This document shows, piece by piece, positions 1 through 8,144 of a DNA stretch of 19,981 nt (the stretch's first letter is position 1; every line of letters begins with the position of its first letter). This DNA comes from Spirochaetota bacterium (GTDB taxonomy: Bacteria; Spirochaetota; JAGLSM01; JAKPMW01). Location: positions 1-19,981 of the forward strand of contig JAKPMW010000042.1 in the NCBI GenBank assembly GCA_029548715.1, in the 5' to 3' direction. The notes under the pieces are model-generated. The model saw only the letters and a program-made list of their open reading frames with translations. It had not been told where the DNA came from and ran no database searches. The translations under genes and the position numbers were made by a program.

Positions 1-1
1 T

Positions 2-709
2 GAAGAGATCATTGATATCGAGGACGAGCTGATCGAGCTTGAGCCGGTTGAGCCGCGTGAGGATCTTGAGGATGTCTCACGCAGTGAGGTTGTGTTCGAA
101 GACGAAGTGGAAGACGCGGGCGTATCTGCAGCTCCGGACGAGCCGGAACCGGCACCTGTGACGGTTCCCGCGGCTTCAGTGCTTCCGGACGACGGCTTTG
201 TGCGTGCTCCGGATTTCAGCGATGAGCTGTCCGCTGTTCCGCTTGAGGATGAGCTGACCGAGGCTGTTCCTGTGATCGACCAGGTGGAGCTGGCGGATGA
301 GCCTGTCGAGTTCATGGAAGACGAGATCGTGTTTGCTGCCCGTGAAACCATTCCGGCCACTGAACCGGCTGAACCTGTTGTTCCGGCCGGATATACGGAG
401 TCTCCCGACGAAGACGAGCTTCTTGACGAGGAGATCATCAATCCGGATCTCATCTCCGAGATGACGGATGAGGTTTTTGATGAGCCTGAGGCTGTTGATG
501 AGCCCGCAGCAGCGGTGGCAGTCGAGGACCGCAACGGGGGACGCGAACTTGTCGAGGGTTTGCCCGAAAGGATGCGCGATGATGTGCGCAAGGTCCTGGG
601 GTATCTGGACAACCTGTTTGACGAACTTCCGGAAGAAAAGGTCAAGGAGTTTGCCAACTCCGAGTACTATGACATCTATAGCCGTCTTTTCAAGGAACTG
701 GGTATCTGA
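2..709 (+). CDS. Acidic protein of unknown function, 5' end outside window
   Basis: The frame is open from the first bases of the window to the TGA at 707-709, so this is the C-terminal 235 codons of a longer gene. I see no start that must be real; GTG at 92 is only an internal valine candidate. The visible part is very rich in Glu, Asp, Pro and Val up to about residue 180 of the fragment and is probably disordered or extended. The last 50 or so residues differ: they look helical and folded, with the sequence LDNLFDELPEEKVKEF, then a Tyr/Phe-rich end finishing in FKELGI. This acidic arm plus short C-terminal helical domain suggests an adaptor or binding role, but I do not recognise a named family. 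The next gene starts 4 bases after the stop, so the two are almost certainly co-transcribed and probably translationally coupled. Confidence 0.85.
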   Translation, partial: EEIIDIEDELIELEPVEPREDLEDVSRSEVVFEDEVEDAGVSAAPDEPEPAPVTVPAASVLPDDGFVRAPDFSDELSAVPLEDELTEAVPVIDQVELADEPVEFMEDEIVFAARETIPATEPAEPVVPAGYTESPDEDELLDEEIINPDLISEMTDEVFDEPEAVDEPAAAVAVEDRNGGRELVEGLPERMRDDVRKVLGYLDNLFDELPEEKVKEFANSEYYDIYSRLFKELGI

Positions 710-712
710 GGA

Positions 713-2317
713 ATGGGCCTGCTCTCCCGTGCACGACGGATTGGATCATTTCGGGCCGCCACTTTCGGGGGGGCGGCCGCACAGGCTGGTCTGCGCGGAC
801 TGCTTGGCAGGGCATCTGCCCTGCGCCGGGGAATGCCTGCGTCCCTTCGTCCTTCGGCGGAAACAGTTCGCCCCGGAGGGGATGCCGACCTGCTGCAGCT
901 TGAGCGGCAAAGCTTCAATCTTTCCAACCTCATGGAGATCAGCCGGGAGATCAACGGGACCCTGCGGCTGGACGAGTTGTGCACCATTTTTATCCTGACG
1001 GTGATGGGGCAGTCCGGAGCGCAAAAGGCTGTCTTGTATCTGCGGGACGGGGATGAATATGTGGTCCGCGCATCGCGTGGCCTGGACGAGGGAATGGTTT
1101 TGCCCGCGCTCGGGGATGACTCGGCCCTCGTTCGGGCAGTGGTCCAGAGGGCTATGGTCCAGCGGGCAGAGGTTTTTCCGGTTTCCGAATGCGAGCTGGA
1201 GGATGGTGGACTGGATGCCCATCTTGTGGCTGTTCTTTCAGCGGGCCTGGTTTTGCCCCTTGTCAACAAGGGTGAGTGTCTGGCCTTTCTTCTCCTGGGC
1301 GAGAGGTGCCCTGACCAGGCGTGGACTCCCGAAGAGACCGGGTTTCTCGCTTCCCTCTCCGACATGGGGAGCATGGCCCTTGCCAATGCGAGGCTGTATA
1401 CCGAGCTCGAGACCAGGCTCAACCGGTTGTCCGGGCTGTACGAAATCAGCAGGGTTATCAACAGCAGCAGCCAGGCTGACGAAATTCTCAGGCTTGCATC
1501 CGAAACGCTGGCGACAGGTTTTTCGGTTTCGCTGGCAGCCTTCCTTGGGCTGTCAAACCAGGATCTGGTCTGGCTGGCGGGGATCGGGATTGAGGAGATT
1601 ACGCCCGGGGCCACCTGCAGCGAACTTTTTGAATCGGCCTTTGTTCTCGGACAGGCCCTCCCCGTGGAGGAGTATGGGCAGCATCCCGAGCTTGTTGCAG
1701 TTTTTGGGCAGGATGCTGTTTCGCGGGCAAACATGGCCCTGCTTGTCCCCCTGGTGGCTGCCGGTGAGCGGGTGGGGATTCTTGCCATCCTGGGGATCGA
1801 GGGCCGGAAGGTGGACAGCGTTTCCCGGGAAGAGTGCGAGTTGTTTTCGATTATCGGGTCGCAATTTGCGCCGCCCCTGCTTGTCGCCCGGACCATCAGG
1901 GATCGCGAAAGGAGTCTTGCCGATCCTTTTCATCCATGGCTGGCGCTTCTCGAAAAGGAAGCTCTCCGGGCCGGTGAATTTGGTCTTTCGGTCGGTGTCT
2001 GCGAATTCTGGATCGAGGGGTTTGATTCGGCCGAGATGGAAGGGCTTGCACGTCTTGCCGAGGACATCGGGCACCGCCTGCGGGACGTGATCGACGTGAA
2101 GCATCCGGTTGTCCGGCTGGGGGCGGATGCGTGGGCGATTGTCCTGAGCGGAGTGCCCTTGCGTGATCAGGAGAAGATCCTTGACTGCGCAGCGAAAGAG
2201 ATGTTACTGATGCTTGACCAGCATGGCCTCGGCGAGCGGATCAGGCTTGAGCGGAGCCAGGGACAGATACCCGAGGAATACCCCTCGGCGGCGGCCTGGG
2301 TCTTCCGCAGGCAGTAG
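713..2317 (+). CDS. GAF-GAF protein with degenerate GGDEF-like C-terminal domain
   Basis: A 534-residue protein with no signal peptide or membrane segment, so cytoplasmic. The first 60 or so residues are basic and Ala/Gly/Arg-rich. Two GAF-type sensor domains follow, at about 70-225 and 235-395, each opening with the usual helix (LMEISREINGTLRLDELC and LSGLYEISRVINSSSQADEI). The last 130 residues resemble a diguanylate cyclase GGDEF domain in layout, but the signature loop reads GADAW at residues 470-474 (VRLGADAWAIVLSG), so cyclase activity is unlikely. GAF domains generally bind small ligands; the ligand here is unknown. The most likely role is a sensor or scaffold feeding the FapA and PP2C genes behind it. 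The start ATG lies 3 bases past the upstream stop. A G7 run falls at 767-773, in codons 19-21. The fold of the C-terminal domain is inferred from pattern only. Confidence 0.88.
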   Translation: MGLLSRARRIGSFRAATFGGAAAQAGLRGLLGRASALRRGMPASLRPSAETVRPGGDADLLQLERQSFNLSNLMEISREINGTLRLDELCTIFILTVMGQSGAQKAVLYLRDGDEYVVRASRGLDEGMVLPALGDDSALVRAVVQRAMVQRAEVFPVSECELEDGGLDAHLVAVLSAGLVLPLVNKGECLAFLLLGERCPDQAWTPEETGFLASLSDMGSMALANARLYTELETRLNRLSGLYEISRVINSSSQADEILRLASETLATGFSVSLAAFLGLSNQDLVWLAGIGIEEITPGATCSELFESAFVLGQALPVEEYGQHPELVAVFGQDAVSRANMALLVPLVAAGERVGILAILGIEGRKVDSVSREECELFSIIGSQFAPPLLVARTIRDRERSLADPFHPWLALLEKEALRAGEFGLSVGVCEFWIEGFDSAEMEGLARLAEDIGHRLRDVIDVKHPVVRLGADAWAIVLSGVPLRDQEKILDCAAKEMLLMLDQHGLGERIRLERSQGQIPEEYPSAAAWVFRRQ

Positions 2318-2332
2318 GCGGACGGGACAGGC

Positions 2333-3220
2333 ATGACTGAAACAGGGCAAAGGCTGTACGAGGGTGATGTCACGGCGACATCTCTCAGTTTCCCCGGCAG
2401 GGTTGAGATCACGGGCAGCGTGCGGGCCGGCGGGGTGGTGCATGCCGGCGGGGATGTTGTCATTCGCGGGATGATCGAGGGTGGCTGCGTTGAAAGCAGC
2501 GGTGGCGGAGTCTATGTCGATGGCCCTGTCCAGGGGCCGGACGCCATTGTCCGGGCCTTCGGAGATATCAAGACCAAGAGTATCCGGGATGCCGAGGTTG
2601 AGAGTCTGGCTTCCGTCTATGTCAGTGACATGATCTTTCGTTCAAGTGTCAGGGCCCGGAACCTGATCGAGATGAAAAACGGGGACGGAATTGTCGAGGC
2701 AAGCTATGCCGAGGCTGGAATGGAAATCACCGTGCGAAGTGCAGGCTCGGTCTCAAGCGGGATGAGTGGCACAACACTGGTGCTCGAAAATTTCAGGCAA
2801 AAAGAGCTGTTCGAACTGTCCATGATTTATGAACAGAGGCTGGCGCAAAAAACAGCGCGAATTGCCGAGCTTGAAAAGGTTATCAGTGTGATCCGGATCC
2901 TTGGCGGGCGGATCGTCAATCTTGATCCTGCGAAAAAATCGGATCTGGCCCTCAAGGTCAAGGAGTATCAGGAGCTCAGGCAGCAGGTTGGTGAAATCCT
3001 GCGCGAGCGCGACCTCGTTGTGGCCGAGCGAAACAAGAGCGGGGGCAAGATGCGCTCGATCACCTCAAGTGGTGAAGTCTTTCCCGGTGTTGAGGTCCGA
3101 ATCGACAATGCCCGGGTCATGGTCAACAAACGCTATCGGAATGTGATTTTTTACAAGAGCGGGATAGTCATCATTGGAGACCTGGACGCGTTCATGCAGA
3201 GGAAGCGGTTGTCCCACTGA
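2333..3220 (+). CDS. FapA/DUF342-family beta-helix protein (short form)
   Basis: A 295-residue cytoplasmic protein. Residues 10-165 carry short Gly- and Val-rich rungs (VEITGSVRAGGVVHAGGDVV, then VYVDGPVQG and IVRAFGDIKTKSI) typical of the right-handed beta-helix of the FapA/DUF342 family. Residues 165-235 form a charged helical, probably coiled-coil segment. The C-terminal part (SGEVFPGVEVRIDNARVMVNK) matches the closing strands usual for that family. Members of this family are commonly 450-650 residues with an extra N-terminal domain that is missing here. FapA-type proteins are often found near flagellar, polysaccharide or signalling genes, and their biochemical role is not well settled. 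The start ATG lies 15 bases after the previous stop, with only a weak Shine-Dalgarno site (around 2325-2330). It sits between the GAF gene and the phosphatase gene, consistent with a structural role in one signalling unit. Confidence 0.85.
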   Translation: MTETGQRLYEGDVTATSLSFPGRVEITGSVRAGGVVHAGGDVVIRGMIEGGCVESSGGGVYVDGPVQGPDAIVRAFGDIKTKSIRDAEVESLASVYVSDMIFRSSVRARNLIEMKNGDGIVEASYAEAGMEITVRSAGSVSSGMSGTTLVLENFRQKELFELSMIYEQRLAQKTARIAELEKVISVIRILGGRIVNLDPAKKSDLALKVKEYQELRQQVGEILRERDLVVAERNKSGGKMRSITSSGEVFPGVEVRIDNARVMVNKRYRNVIFYKSGIVIIGDLDAFMQRKRLSH

Positions 3221-3232
3221 ACAGTCCCGGGG

Positions 3233-3237
3233 GGAGG
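3233..3237 (+). promoter_or_regulatory. Ribosome binding site that decides the start of the PP2C gene
   Basis: GGAGG directly abuts a GTG at 3238 but stands 6 bases before the ATG at 3244. That is the normal spacing for initiation at the ATG, so the ATG is preferred over the GTG two codons upstream. Confidence 0.7.
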
Positions 3238-3243
3238 GTGCGA

Positions 3244-5661
3244 ATGGGTATCGGATTCAAGCTGGGCCTGTTTGTGGCGCTGCTGCTGTCTGCAGTCATG
3301 CTTGTCACCGGACTGTTTATCGTGCGGCAACAGGAGGGGGTCCTCGAAAAGCAGTTGCGGCGGGATCTTGCCTCGCACCTGCAGTCCTTCAGGATTGCCG
3401 CATCTGCCAGTCTGGCCGGGCCCGAGGACGTGGGCCGGTTGCAGTCGTACACCTATGCCCTCTCCAACATCAACCATTTTTCATCCGCCATGTTTGTTGA
3501 TCCCCGGGGGCGGGTTTTTGCCCAGGTGGACAAAAAGGGTATTCCCTTTGACGGCAGGCTGGCGTTTGTAACCATGCCCCTTCCCAAACTGGACGACCCG
3601 CAGCTTGCGGCCAGATACCCCGATATCGGGTACCTGCTGTCGGACATGACGGACGAGACCAATGTGATTTTTGTCCGCTCAAGCCGGTATACGGCAGACG
3701 AATACCGGAAAGTTCTTGAAGAATGCAGGAGCAACGGGACCGCTCCACCCGAAAACAGTGCCTGGTTTGAAGGTTTTCTTCCGGTCTGCGTCAACTGGCT
3801 CAGGCTGGCAGACGAAGGGGATAGCTCTCTCCAGACTGCCCTTGCCCTGTACCGGAGGGGTGTCGAAAACGGGTTTGCCTTTGCCGGCAGGCAGCCTGAG
3901 CACCGGAAGCGCGACCTCCTCTTCCTGCGCCATGTTGAAACAGTGGCCCGCTGGCTGGCCATCGAGAAGCTTGACCCCTGGGGCCGGCGTACCGGCTGGG
4001 AACTCTCACCCTATGCCCGGATGCTGGGTATTCGTGAAAAGGACAGGCTCTCCGAGACCGAGAGCTGGCAGCTTGCGTCCATGATCCCCCTGATCGAGAA
4101 TTTCCGCAAGGGTGAGGCGGCGGATGATCCGGCAAAAATTTTCCCCCGGGAGATGATTGCCAGGATTGCAGAACTGGTTGAGCGATTGTATTCCGCTACG
4201 GCCATGCCGGAAGGGCTGGCTGATCTTGTCAGGGATGCCCGTTCGGGGGCTCTGCTCAATCGTGGAATCGAGCCGGGGGAACTGGCCGAAATCCGTCTTG
4301 CGGCAGACTGGCTCGGGGTGGCTCGGGTCTTGACCAGATCATCCGGCCCCCGCTGGAACACGGTGTACGGGGAGATGGTTTCCGAGCGGCTGGTCAAGCC
4401 GTTTTTGCACGGGGATGAAATCTTTGTCGACATTGCCCTTTTTGCCGGGCTGTTTGAGACCTATCTCGCTGGCGGGGAGTTCCCCATGCCCGAGACGCAC
4501 CGCTATCAAAAGCTGGCCCGGATGTATCATCCGACAAAAAACCAGCAGGAACGGGCCGAGTTTGTCCGGCATATCTTCCGTTCCCTTGTGACCCCCTTCA
4601 AGTTCGGGTATGTGCGCGTGATTCTTGATCCCGCTGCCATCCGGGGAGAGACGCTGGGAATCGTCTCCCGCACTGTGGATATCTCCCTGGCCCTGGTGCT
4701 GCGTGCGGTCATCCTGGCAGTCCTTCTCGCCGGACTCTTTGTCCGAAACATCAAAAAGCTGGCCGCGGCGGCTGTTCGTGTCGGGCAGGGCGACCTTGAA
4801 ACCCGAATCGAGATCTCGAGCAGGGACGAGCTGGGCCGTCTGGCAGGGCAGTTCAACAGCATGGTTTCCGAAATCAGGCGCTCACAGGTGGTCCTGGTTG
4901 AAAAGAGCCGGATGGAGGAAGAACTGAGAATTGCCGAGACCATCCAGAAGGGCCTCTTGCCCGTCAGCTTTCCCGACGTTCCGGGCTATGCCTTTGCCGG
5001 GTATTACAGTGCACAGTCCGAAGCGGGTGGTGATTATTACGATGTGCTGGACCGGACACTGGTCGGTGGAGACATGGTGGGGCTGGTGAGTGCGGATGTT
5101 TCCGGGCACGGGGTAGGGGCGGGACTGGTGATGACGATGGCCAGGACCCTCCTGCATGCCCAGGCTGCCGGCTGCAGTGAGCCTGCGCGTGTTCTTTCCC
5201 GGGTCAACCCCCAGCTCTTCAGGGACACGCCAGCGGCGATTTTCGTCACTGCCCTGTACGCCGTGCTCGACTGCAGGACGCACCAGCTGACCTGGTCCTC
5301 GGCCGGGCACAATCCTGCACTCTGCAGCCGGGCCGGTGCGGGGGTTGAGCGCCTGACCTCAGCCGGTCTGCCCCTGGGTATGGCTGACGGGGCCACGTTT
5401 GAGAGCATCATCGGACAGGGGAGTACCCAGCTTTCCGTCGGGGATGTGCTTGTCCTGTATACCGACGGAGTGACCGAGGCGATGAATTCCGCCCGCGAAG
5501 AGTATGGTGAGGAAAGACTGGCCGCCGTTCTCAAACGGGTTTCAGGGCTGGAGCCTGGCGAGATCATCCCGGCCATTATCGAGGATCTCGCCGCCTTTAC
5601 CGCCGGACTGCCCCAGGAGGATGACATCTCCATGCTGGTCGTCAAAAGGCAGCTTCGGTGA
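3244..5661 (+). CDS. Membrane-bound RsbU/SpoIIE-type PP2C serine phosphatase with HAMP domain
   Basis: An 805-residue inner-membrane receptor phosphatase. A first membrane helix lies at about residues 5-25. A very large outer (periplasmic) sensor region covers about 28-478. The second membrane helix is at 481-500 (SLALVLRAVILAVLLAGLFV), a HAMP linker at about 500-550, and a PP2C/SpoIIE domain from about 560 to the end. The phosphatase signature is complete: IAETIQKGLLP near 564, GGDYYD at 595-600, DVSGHG at 618-623, SAGHNPAL, YTDGVTEA around 739-746, and EDDIS with D793-D794. Such enzymes usually dephosphorylate an STAS anti-sigma antagonist in a partner-switch pathway; no such partner is encoded in the window. 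Parts of the sensor resemble a Cache/PDC fold (SAMFVDPRGRVFAQVD near 80-95, FGYVRVILDPAA near 455) separated by a helical insertion of roughly 300 residues. It overlaps the next gene by 4 bases. The family call is firm; the ligand and target are unknown. Confidence 0.95.
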   Translation: MGIGFKLGLFVALLLSAVMLVTGLFIVRQQEGVLEKQLRRDLASHLQSFRIAASASLAGPEDVGRLQSYTYALSNINHFSSAMFVDPRGRVFAQVDKKGIPFDGRLAFVTMPLPKLDDPQLAARYPDIGYLLSDMTDETNVIFVRSSRYTADEYRKVLEECRSNGTAPPENSAWFEGFLPVCVNWLRLADEGDSSLQTALALYRRGVENGFAFAGRQPEHRKRDLLFLRHVETVARWLAIEKLDPWGRRTGWELSPYARMLGIREKDRLSETESWQLASMIPLIENFRKGEAADDPAKIFPREMIARIAELVERLYSATAMPEGLADLVRDARSGALLNRGIEPGELAEIRLAADWLGVARVLTRSSGPRWNTVYGEMVSERLVKPFLHGDEIFVDIALFAGLFETYLAGGEFPMPETHRYQKLARMYHPTKNQQERAEFVRHIFRSLVTPFKFGYVRVILDPAAIRGETLGIVSRTVDISLALVLRAVILAVLLAGLFVRNIKKLAAAAVRVGQGDLETRIEISSRDELGRLAGQFNSMVSEIRRSQVVLVEKSRMEEELRIAETIQKGLLPVSFPDVPGYAFAGYYSAQSEAGGDYYDVLDRTLVGGDMVGLVSADVSGHGVGAGLVMTMARTLLHAQAAGCSEPARVLSRVNPQLFRDTPAAIFVTALYAVLDCRTHQLTWSSAGHNPALCSRAGAGVERLTSAGLPLGMADGATFESIIGQGSTQLSVGDVLVLYTDGVTEAMNSAREEYGEERLAAVLKRVSGLEPGEIIPAIIEDLAAFTAGLPQEDDISMLVVKRQLR

Positions 5662-7301
5662 GGAAGTCTGCAGCCGAGGTCATTGCGGAACTCGGGCCAG
5701 GAATGGAGCCAGGGGGGATTGAAACAGTCCTCTCCCGCAGCGGAAGGCCGGTTGCCCGCCGGGCTGGCCGGTTTGTTGACAGCAGCCATGACCCCGAGGC
5801 GGGAGCCCTCAAGCGATTGACGGGCCTTGCACTTGAGGGACGGCTGATGGCCATCGTGTTTGGTGACGGATTTGGCTACCTCTCGAGGCAGCTTGCCGGG
5901 CGTGGTCTGGAGGTTCTCCTGATCGAAAGTGACCCTGCCCTGATACAGGCCGGTTACAGGGCCCTGGGCGCGGAGGCCTGGGCATCCTTTGGCCTGGCCG
6001 TTTGCACGGGTGAACCGGGGCCGGCCTTCTGGGAGGAGCGGGTTCCGGCGCATTTTCAGGCCAGCGAGATCCTGCTTGTCCCCCCGGCCGCCGGCTCTGA
6101 TGCCCTGCTTGCTTCGGCAGCCGCCAGCCTGGTCACATTTTTGCGGCGGCGGATGGTTGATTTTCAGACGACACTCTGGTTTGGCCCGCAATGGGTTCTC
6201 AATATCCTTGACAATCTTGCCCTCCTGGCGGCTGCCCCGCAACGGGTGCGGGCGGCTGATTCCCTGCCCGAGGGAGGGGACTGGATCATCGCCGCTCCCG
6301 GGCCGGGTCTTGAGGCCTGTCTGCCGGACATTGCCCGGATGCGCAAGGAGCACACTCTCCTGGCACTGGCTCCGGCCGTGCGGGCCCTTCTGGCTGCCGG
6401 GATTCTGCCGGACCTTGTCTGCACCAGTGATGGTGGATGGGCCAACCGGCTCCATCTTGCCGGAATCCGGCTCCCTTCTGTTCCGCTTGTGTTTTCCCTC
6501 CATGCTGCTGCCGGGATCGCACGTGACTGGGCCGGACCTCTTATCCCCCTTTCGTGCGGGACCGCACTCGAGACCGGTCTTGCCGAGGGGCTGCCCTGCA
6601 TCGGAGAGACGCCAACCGTCGCCCTCTTTGCCCTGCGAGTTGCCCTGGCCTGCCGGGCGGAGCGGATCATCCTGGCCGGGCAGGATTTTGCGTCCCTGTC
6701 CTGCAAGGCGCATGCCCGTGGGTACCGATTCGAGGAGGATCTGGTCTGGCGCTCACTGCGGACCGCTCCTGCCGAAAAGGGTCTGGCCAGGACCTGGCAA
6801 CGGCATGACCTGATGCGTGGCTCATGGCGGGCCGACAGCAAGTTCCTCATGTACCGGGACAACCTGCTTGAATTCGCCCGGGCCAGGCAGATTCCGCTGT
6901 TTCGCATCGGCTCAAGTCCCTTTCTTGCTGAACTCCCCCAGGCTGGCGAATGCAGGGGGGGCGGCCGGGCGGGGCAGGGCCGGCAGGCCCGGGTCAGCAT
7001 CCGCCATGAGCTTGCCGCTGACTGGAATGCCCGCATTGCTGACTGGACAGCAGTCAGGGGAACAGCGTCCAGACCGGGCAGTTTTGCGTCCGGCTCCCGG
7101 GAATGGAGTGCTGCCGCCTCAGCGCTGCTGGCGGATGGGCATCTTGTGCCCCTGTTTGAGCTGGGGCAGGCCCGGAGCCTGCGCCGGATACGGCTTGGCT
7201 GCGATCCTGAACCGGAGGCCGGACTGGGACACTGGCTTGCAAGGGTTGCACGGAGGCTTGGTATTCTCCTCAATACCCGGGCAATGGATGCCGATAGGTA
7301 G
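5658..7301 (+). CDS. Maf/DUF115 (MptE-like) motility-associated glycosyltransferase family protein
   Basis: A 547-residue cytoplasmic protein starting with a GTG in the GTGA overlap with the phosphatase stop, a classic coupling arrangement. The core DUF115-like region is recognisable: IIAAPGPGLEACL around 210-221, a following stretch that ends with GILPDLVCTSDGG, TPTVALFALRVALACRAERI near 320, then AGQDFA with G341-Q342-D343. Members of this family in flagellated bacteria (Maf proteins) are linked to glycosylation of flagellin with nonulosonic acids. The position directly before fliS supports a flagellin-related job here. The N-terminal 200 residues are less typical and contain a Rossmann-like stretch (MAIVFGDGFGYLSRQLAG). 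A G7 run lies at 6955-6961 inside a Gly/Arg-rich linker. The family is supported by motifs; the enzymatic reaction is inferred. Confidence 0.85.
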   Translation: MRKSAAEVIAELGPGMEPGGIETVLSRSGRPVARRAGRFVDSSHDPEAGALKRLTGLALEGRLMAIVFGDGFGYLSRQLAGRGLEVLLIESDPALIQAGYRALGAEAWASFGLAVCTGEPGPAFWEERVPAHFQASEILLVPPAAGSDALLASAAASLVTFLRRRMVDFQTTLWFGPQWVLNILDNLALLAAAPQRVRAADSLPEGGDWIIAAPGPGLEACLPDIARMRKEHTLLALAPAVRALLAAGILPDLVCTSDGGWANRLHLAGIRLPSVPLVFSLHAAAGIARDWAGPLIPLSCGTALETGLAEGLPCIGETPTVALFALRVALACRAERIILAGQDFASLSCKAHARGYRFEEDLVWRSLRTAPAEKGLARTWQRHDLMRGSWRADSKFLMYRDNLLEFARARQIPLFRIGSSPFLAELPQAGECRGGGRAGQGRQARVSIRHELAADWNARIADWTAVRGTASRPGSFASGSREWSAAASALLADGHLVPLFELGQARSLRRIRLGCDPEPEAGLGHWLARVARRLGILLNTRAMDADR

Positions 7302-7346
7302 GACATGGTCTCTCCGGCTGTTCCGGGGGGAGCGTATATCGCGTGT

Positions 7347-7352
7347 GGGGAG
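7347..7352 (+). promoter_or_regulatory. Ribosome binding site for fliS
   Basis: GGGGAG lies 8 bases before the GTG at 7361. This supports a FliS protein beginning with Met-Ala-Glu-Thr rather than at the upstream GTG codons at 7343 or 7352, of which the second overlaps this site. Confidence 0.6.
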
Positions 7353-7360
7353 TGTGCTTC

Positions 7361-7771
7361 GTGGCCGAGACAGATGCCTATAGCCAGTATCGCGAGACAC
7401 AGATCATGACAGCGTCCCAGGGCAAGCTGGTTGTGTTGCTCTACGAAGGGGCCATTCGTTTTATGGATGCAGCAACGGCCGGACTTGAGAGCAAAAAGTA
7501 CGATGCCGTCAACAACAACCTTCTGCGGGCCCAGGACATCCTGACCGAGTTGGCCCTCTCCATCAACTTTGATGTGGGAGAGATCGCCACAAAGATGTAC
7601 AACCTCTACATGTATTTTAACAGGCGCCTTGTTGAAGCCAATATCCGCAAGGACAGGGAGCCGATCCTTGAGGTGCGCGGAATGCTGGTCAGCCTGCTTG
7701 AGGCCTGGCGGCAGGTCGCTGACAAGATGCCATCACGCCCCCAGCCCGGCGGGTTGAATGTCTCGGGCTGA
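7361..7771 (+). CDS. fliS: Flagellar export chaperone FliS
   Basis: A 136-residue protein when started at GTG 7361, which fits the usual 125-140 residue length of FliS. It keeps the family signature throughout: the N-terminal YSQYRETQIMTASQGKLVVL, then LYEGAIRFMDAA, LLRAQDILTELALSINFD, the helix with KMYNLYMYFNRRLVEANI, and the end EVRGMLVSLLEAWRQV. FliS binds the C-terminal helix of flagellin in the cytoplasm, prevents early polymerisation and helps deliver it to the export gate. There is a 59-base gap from the Maf-like gene and a 14-base overlap with the next gene. No flagellin, fliD or flagellar structural gene is in the window, so the flagellin partner must lie elsewhere. Confidence 0.96.
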   Translation: MAETDAYSQYRETQIMTASQGKLVVLLYEGAIRFMDAATAGLESKKYDAVNNNLLRAQDILTELALSINFDVGEIATKMYNLYMYFNRRLVEANIRKDREPILEVRGMLVSLLEAWRQVADKMPSRPQPGGLNVSG

Positions 7772-8144
7772 AGAGCAGGCCTGGCTTGCCTTGCGGGCCG
7801 AGTCGCTTGAGCGGCTTGGGCGCCTGTGGAAAACAAGTGTCAGAATACGAACCGGCCTGAAGGATGTGCCGGTTCTTTTATCCCTGCTTGAGGAGTTTTC
7901 GGGTGAGGCAGCCATGCTTGAGGCACATGAGACCCTGGTTGAGCAGTGGCGCACGGCATGGCTGGTCTGGCCCGATCCTGTCCTCGAGGCCCTGATAGCC
8001 AGGCGCCGGCGCAGGCTTGCCAGCCTGCATGCACGGGTCTCGGCTGTCCTTGAGCGCCGGCTTGGGAGCCTGCCGCGCGAGCTTCCCTGTGTTGCGATGC
8101 GACCAGACGGGCGGTTTGTCCTCAGACAGAGTGATCAGTCATGA
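7758..8144 (+). CDS. Small helical protein after fliS (possible FliT/FlgN-like chaperone)
   Basis: A 128-residue protein starting at ATG 7758, inside the end of fliS (14-base overlap), with no strong Shine-Dalgarno site of its own, so translation is probably coupled to fliS. It has no signal peptide or membrane helix. The sequence is almost wholly helical by composition, rich in Leu, Arg, Glu and Ala, with a strongly basic patch (ARRRRRLASLHARVSAVLERR) near residue 80-100. I do not recognise a family motif. FliT- and FlgN-type export chaperones are small helical proteins often encoded just after fliS, so that role is possible from position alone. It is the last gene of the plus-strand operon, and its stop overlaps the stop of the convergent membrane gene. 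Confidence 0.75.
   Translation: MSRAEEQAWLALRAESLERLGRLWKTSVRIRTGLKDVPVLLSLLEEFSGEAAMLEAHETLVEQWRTAWLVWPDPVLEALIARRRRRLASLHARVSAVLERRLGSLPRELPCVAMRPDGRFVLRQSDQS

Noticed and set aside
676..1896. Long minus-strand open frame (406 codons) opposite the GAF gene
   Set aside because: It is low-complexity Ser/Arg/Pro-rich, as expected for the shadow of a GC-rich gene; the opposite frame has clear GAF domains.
5037..6713. 558-codon minus-strand frame opposite the phosphatase and Maf-like genes
   Set aside because: It is a shadow of two overlapping real genes with intact motifs; its own sequence is basic, Gly/Pro-rich and featureless.
7343..7360. FliS start at GTG 7343
   Set aside because: The extra residues are not family-like, and the Shine-Dalgarno site at 7347-7352 lies inside that extension, at the right distance for GTG 7361.
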